64,000 nucleotides of DNA from assembly GCF_932276165.1 (NCBI RefSeq), contig NC_063984.1, forward strand, positions 9,369,501-9,433,500, read 5' to 3'. The stretch comes from Plutella xylostella (Eukaryota; Arthropoda; Insecta; Lepidoptera; Plutellidae). Within the stretch, counting starts at the first letter, position 1; each line of letters starts with the position of its first letter. The position numbers and the translations under genes were made by a program. Shown here piece after piece: positions 60,253-64,000 of the stretch. The notes under the pieces were generated by a model. That model searched no databases, had not been told where the DNA came from, and saw nothing but the letters and a program-made list of their open reading frames with translations.

Positions 60253-63064
60253 TATATCAAATATTATAGTCACACAGATGACTGTTGGTGCTTTTATGAT
60301 CTATTTTACAGAGTTCTCTAAAAATAATGTATAAAACATAATGTATAAAATTTCATGTCAAAGTAGGTATATGAAAAAGTAACGTTCTTAGATTCATCGA
60401 TAAATCTTTGATTTACTTAGAGGTAATTGTACCATTCTCATTGGAGAATGATGATAAGAATACTGTCGAACAATTAAGATTTAAGAAACCTCATATATTA
60501 TATATTATATTATAAGAGTTTCGTACCTACATATAGACATACAAATACCTACAATCATCAAACTTGTATCACCCCTCTTTGAGTAGTTATATCCTACTAA
60601 CTTACAATATTGATTCTCTCTATGATTGTAACAGACCAGTGTTAATTTTGTCGAACTTCTTCAGGTCATTGTCGTTGGCCATAGGTACCTACTAATTACA
60701 TTAGGTTGCATCCTACTTATTATAATTATAACATATTTTTATATGCTTAATCTTTTATTTTTTATTTATTATATTATAAAGTAATAGTTAAAAATATTAT
60801 AACGTTAGATTTAAATACGCAATAAAAAAAATTGAGTCAAAACGCATTACTTATTAAGTTTTATTAAGTATGTAGTCACTGACTACTGCATGAATAGATA
60901 TGATTGAAATATTGTTAGCTATGGTTAAAATGTGAATGCGAGTCAAACCTAGAGACCAAAGAACGTTCAAGTGCTCTCAAAACACGTTTCTAACCATAGG
61001 AAGGGAAATATGAGAAAATGCGTGGGTAGTTTTATACGATGGGCCCGGACCGGTTCGCATTGCGCGATTGGGCTCAGAACCCAAGTAATAGCTAGTCCGA
61101 TCAACACTTTCAATGGTGCTAAATGAACTAGGAGTCTAGCAGTGGACCTATTTACCGAACATAACTAGTTAATCCGAATTGACCTATTAACATAAACCAT
61201 ACCTCTATACGTATGATTGTCGAATGCATGACTAATGCTTTTGAAACAGATAATATTGGTTATAAAAAGTTTTATGAATGTCAACAAAAAGCTGTTAAAA
61301 ACCTCATTTCATTCGCTCCAAAAGGCCATATTCATAGTGCACCCTGCAATCTCGGTGACAGGCCTTAAAGCGCGGAGATTTATCCGACGGGGAAAGGTCA
61401 GATGGGTTTAAGGCGGAGGGTACAGCTGACAAGCGCCCTTTGTTCCAAAGGTGCTGTTACGCAAACCCTGTAAAGTTTAAAGAAGTGAGATGTTTTTTAC
61501 GCTTCTCGTGTTAATCATATATAAAACGTGTTAATGGGTAAGTGGGGCAGCAGTTAATGGCTGCGATTGATGTGCAACTGCAGCTCATTACTCTCGTCAA
61601 CACTGTTTGGGCAGATTCTGTTTCATTACTCGCCTTTTTACGTGAAATGTGACTGTGGGTTTTCGCGTAATGTCGATTTAATGTATGGTTGAGGTTCAGT
61701 TTAAAGGAGGGAGTCTCTTGAGTCAATGTCGTGCAACTTCAAGTGAAATTGTTATTGTTTCAAGTTTTTTTCAATGTCCTTTATGATGACTTTAAAAATG
61801 TTACGCAAATGTACGACTACTTGTAAAATATAAACGATGCATTCCAAATATTCGATTAGGCAGCATATCCATCAAGTTGGACGTTTTATCTATAACTGAG
61901 CATAACAAGTTCTGTAACGAATATAGTAATTAAACTATTCGTAATTCAAAACGCCATTAACAATGTAATTAATCAAACTAGATTGACAGGTCTAAATACC
62001 ATCACACAATCAATACACAATACATTGAAATAATATAAAAGTGTCATTTTGGGTCCATTTTATTTAAATAAATGTACATAAGATACACTTATATGTACAT
62101 TTTTTATATCCAGCAAGATGCTTGGATCTGCAACGCTCAAAAGAGCATCAAGTCAAGTGTCATATAATTTGACTCCGCCGTAATGTGGGTACTTACAAGT
62201 GGTATAAATATAAATAATACGAGATCCGATGACATTCACCCGAAAACAGACGCCGTGGATTAATTACTTACTCAATGCGACGAGCAAAAGTTCACAAAAT
62301 GAGAAATCGATCCGTCATGTCATGGCCGATTCTTTCAACATTCCCTACTGGATCGTGAAAAGTCACTGAGAAAATATCATAATGTAGGTAAAATCCTGAA
62401 ATTATTTACGTAATATAAGAAATTCATGGATTTGCGCTCTAGAAGACAGCAGTTAAATTGTAAACATAAATGCTGGTAGATAGCTTTAGGTATAGGTATA
62501 TGAGAACTGAAATAAATTAAATCCAGACCAGCAATATTATATTATAATTTCCTACATAAGTACATAATACATATTAGACTCGATGTTTTAGCCATACTAA
62601 GCGGGGGCCTATGCCCACCTGTGTCCAACGCGCACATTATAATACGGATTAGCAATTTGCGGTAAAAATAATCCTATTTGACCTGTCTAATATGTTTGGT
62701 CGACGAACTTGTAGGGCTTCAAAGGTTCCTTTACTGTCAATCAACAAGATTTACGTATTTATTTATTATTTTTATAATTATTTGTGCCTTTACATAAAAG
62801 GGCAAGGTTTTTATACTTGCTCGCTGCAGTGGAGGCGTAAAATTTTAGTGCCTCGTAAGAGTACACTTGACAACTGCTTTTTTCCTTCGCTGATCGTTTT
62901 ATGCAGTGATTGATTGCAGCCCCGCACAGGTGTATATTGGCTTAATAGCTCATGCATGTTGACATTTTTTATCAGAACTCAGGGCCTCTGACGTAGTTGT
63001 TGAGTGTTGACTAAGTAATGTATGATATAAATATTTTGGAAATTAAGCGAACATAAACATAAAT
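60253..63064. other. Non-coding stretch, probable intron or flank
   Basis: AT-rich, no exon recognised. It contains a gcgggggcctatgcccacct string near 62600 that looks like a fragment of a dispersed repeat. Open frames at 61511-61726 and 62692-62913 look random. Confidence 0.5.
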
Positions 63065-63075
63065 ATATATTTATA

Positions 63076-63347
63076 CGATGGACGACCGAATGGCGTAGTG
63101 GTTAGTGACCTGACTACTGAGCCGATGGTCCCGGGTTCGATTCCCGGCTGGGGCAGATATTTGTTTAAACACAGATATTTGTTCTCGGGTCTTGGATGTG
63201 CCCGTAAAATGTCAATAGGCCCGCCCCCTATTACATTGGGACTAACATAACACTCTGGCGAAAAGTGGGTGCAGCAATGCACCTCTGCCTACCCCGCAAG
63301 GGAGTACATTAGTACAAGGCGTGAGTGCGTGTTTGTGTGTTTTTTTT
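63076..63347 (+). mobile_element. tRNA-derived SINE, copy 2, with intact target-site duplication
   Basis: Same element as at 36792, with the same box A and box B and a nearly identical body (one g/t difference noted in the aatg[g/t]caatagg stretch). The tail degenerates to gtttgtgtgttttt. The flanking direct repeat atatatttata occurs at 63065-63075 and 63348-63358. Confidence 0.9.
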
Positions 63348-63358
63348 ATATATTTATA

Positions 63359-64000
63359 TTTTTAATATAATGTCTCACAAAATAGGTACTCTCTTTATTG
63401 CTATGCCGTAGTCGGATAAAATAACCATTGTAGACTTTCTTAACTGAAATAATACGATGCGATGTAAGTAAGCTAATTAATTATGAAATGATGATAAACC
63501 AAGCTATTCTTCTAATAAAAATATAATACAACGCTTCTTATCATTATACCAGATAATAAAAAAAACTCGCGCAGAAATAGCACAGAGCATACGGAGAAGA
63601 AAATTTATCTAGTTTTATGACGCTTTGATTTCGACCACTTGACTTCTTATTAACACTAGCCGGCTCCGGCATATAAAATAAAATTGTGCAACATTTTAAT
63701 GTTCAAAACACACGAGTGCAGGGAATATGGGTCGCCGGCAGTAGGTTAGTATTAATCATTACGTTCTCCGAATGGCCAAAACGGATGCCTGTTTACCGCA
63801 CAAGATGGGCGTATGTAAGCGGAATGAAATAGTGCGCCGCCTTAATGTTGCCAGAATGTCCTGAAATGTCTGATAGGTTTCACGTTGAAAGTGGGCTTTA
63901 TAAAAATAACCTAACTGAATAGTAGCTTAGGTACCGTGCTTCTTAAACGTGGTGCCAAAAACTATGAAAAAAAACTGATTTCTTTAGTTTGTGTAAATAT
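63359..64000. other. Right-hand end of window, nothing recognised
   Basis: AT-rich non-coding sequence after the young SINE. No exon signal supported by protein similarity. Confidence 0.5.

Noticed and set aside
1..64000. CRISPR arrays, operons, ribosome binding sites
   Set aside because: No regularly spaced identical repeats with unique spacers. Gene structure is clearly eukaryotic.

Overview
This window looks like animal nuclear DNA, and most likely a moth or butterfly. The evidence is AT-rich non-coding sequence with small GC-rich exons bounded by GT...AG introns, many tRNA-derived SINEs, short palindromic DNA-transposon relics, fragments of mobile-element ORFs, and repeated short motifs such as TAGGTACCTA. 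There are no bacterial-style operons and no CRISPR array. The species is inferred from repeat style and protein similarity only.

Layout. 1-32882 has no exon I can defend. It is probably the long upstream intron or 5' flank of the kinase gene, and it carries SINEs, MITE-like palindromes, a 3' mobile-element ORF fragment and two RFX-type X-box motifs. 32883-42094 (+) holds the 3' ten coding exons (443 codons plus stop) of a germinal-centre kinase III gene (GckIII / MST3-MST4-STK25 family). The ATP-binding lobe must lie to the left of the window. 42095-46411 is 3' UTR and intergenic DNA with candidate poly(A) signals and several foldback repeats. 46412-46549 (-) is a weak candidate terminal exon of unknown identity. 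51894-55848 (-) holds the last five coding exons (387 codons plus stop) of a divergent integrin beta subunit. Its upstream exons lie beyond 55848 and were not found before 64000. 55849-64000 is probably that gene's upstream intron, with another mobile-element 3' ORF end, a 1.05-kb non-autonomous DNA transposon and a young SINE.

The two genes converge (tail to tail) but have no evident functional coupling. The kinase family acts with CCM3/PDCD10 in STRIPAK-type complexes. The integrin subunit would sit in the plasma membrane with an alpha partner and signal through two NPxY motifs.

The most unusual signal is that three exon-intron boundaries carry local, decayed tandem duplications. The kinase catalytic-loop exon is copied downstream of its donor with an inactivated DFG. 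A later kinase exon end and its donor are repeated several times in the following intron. The acceptor of the last integrin exon is duplicated 52 bp upstream, where its use would shift the frame. The integrin is also odd: two cysteine-rich stalk modules instead of four, and a tail that lacks the usual membrane-proximal HDRREF-type segment but keeps both NPxY motifs.
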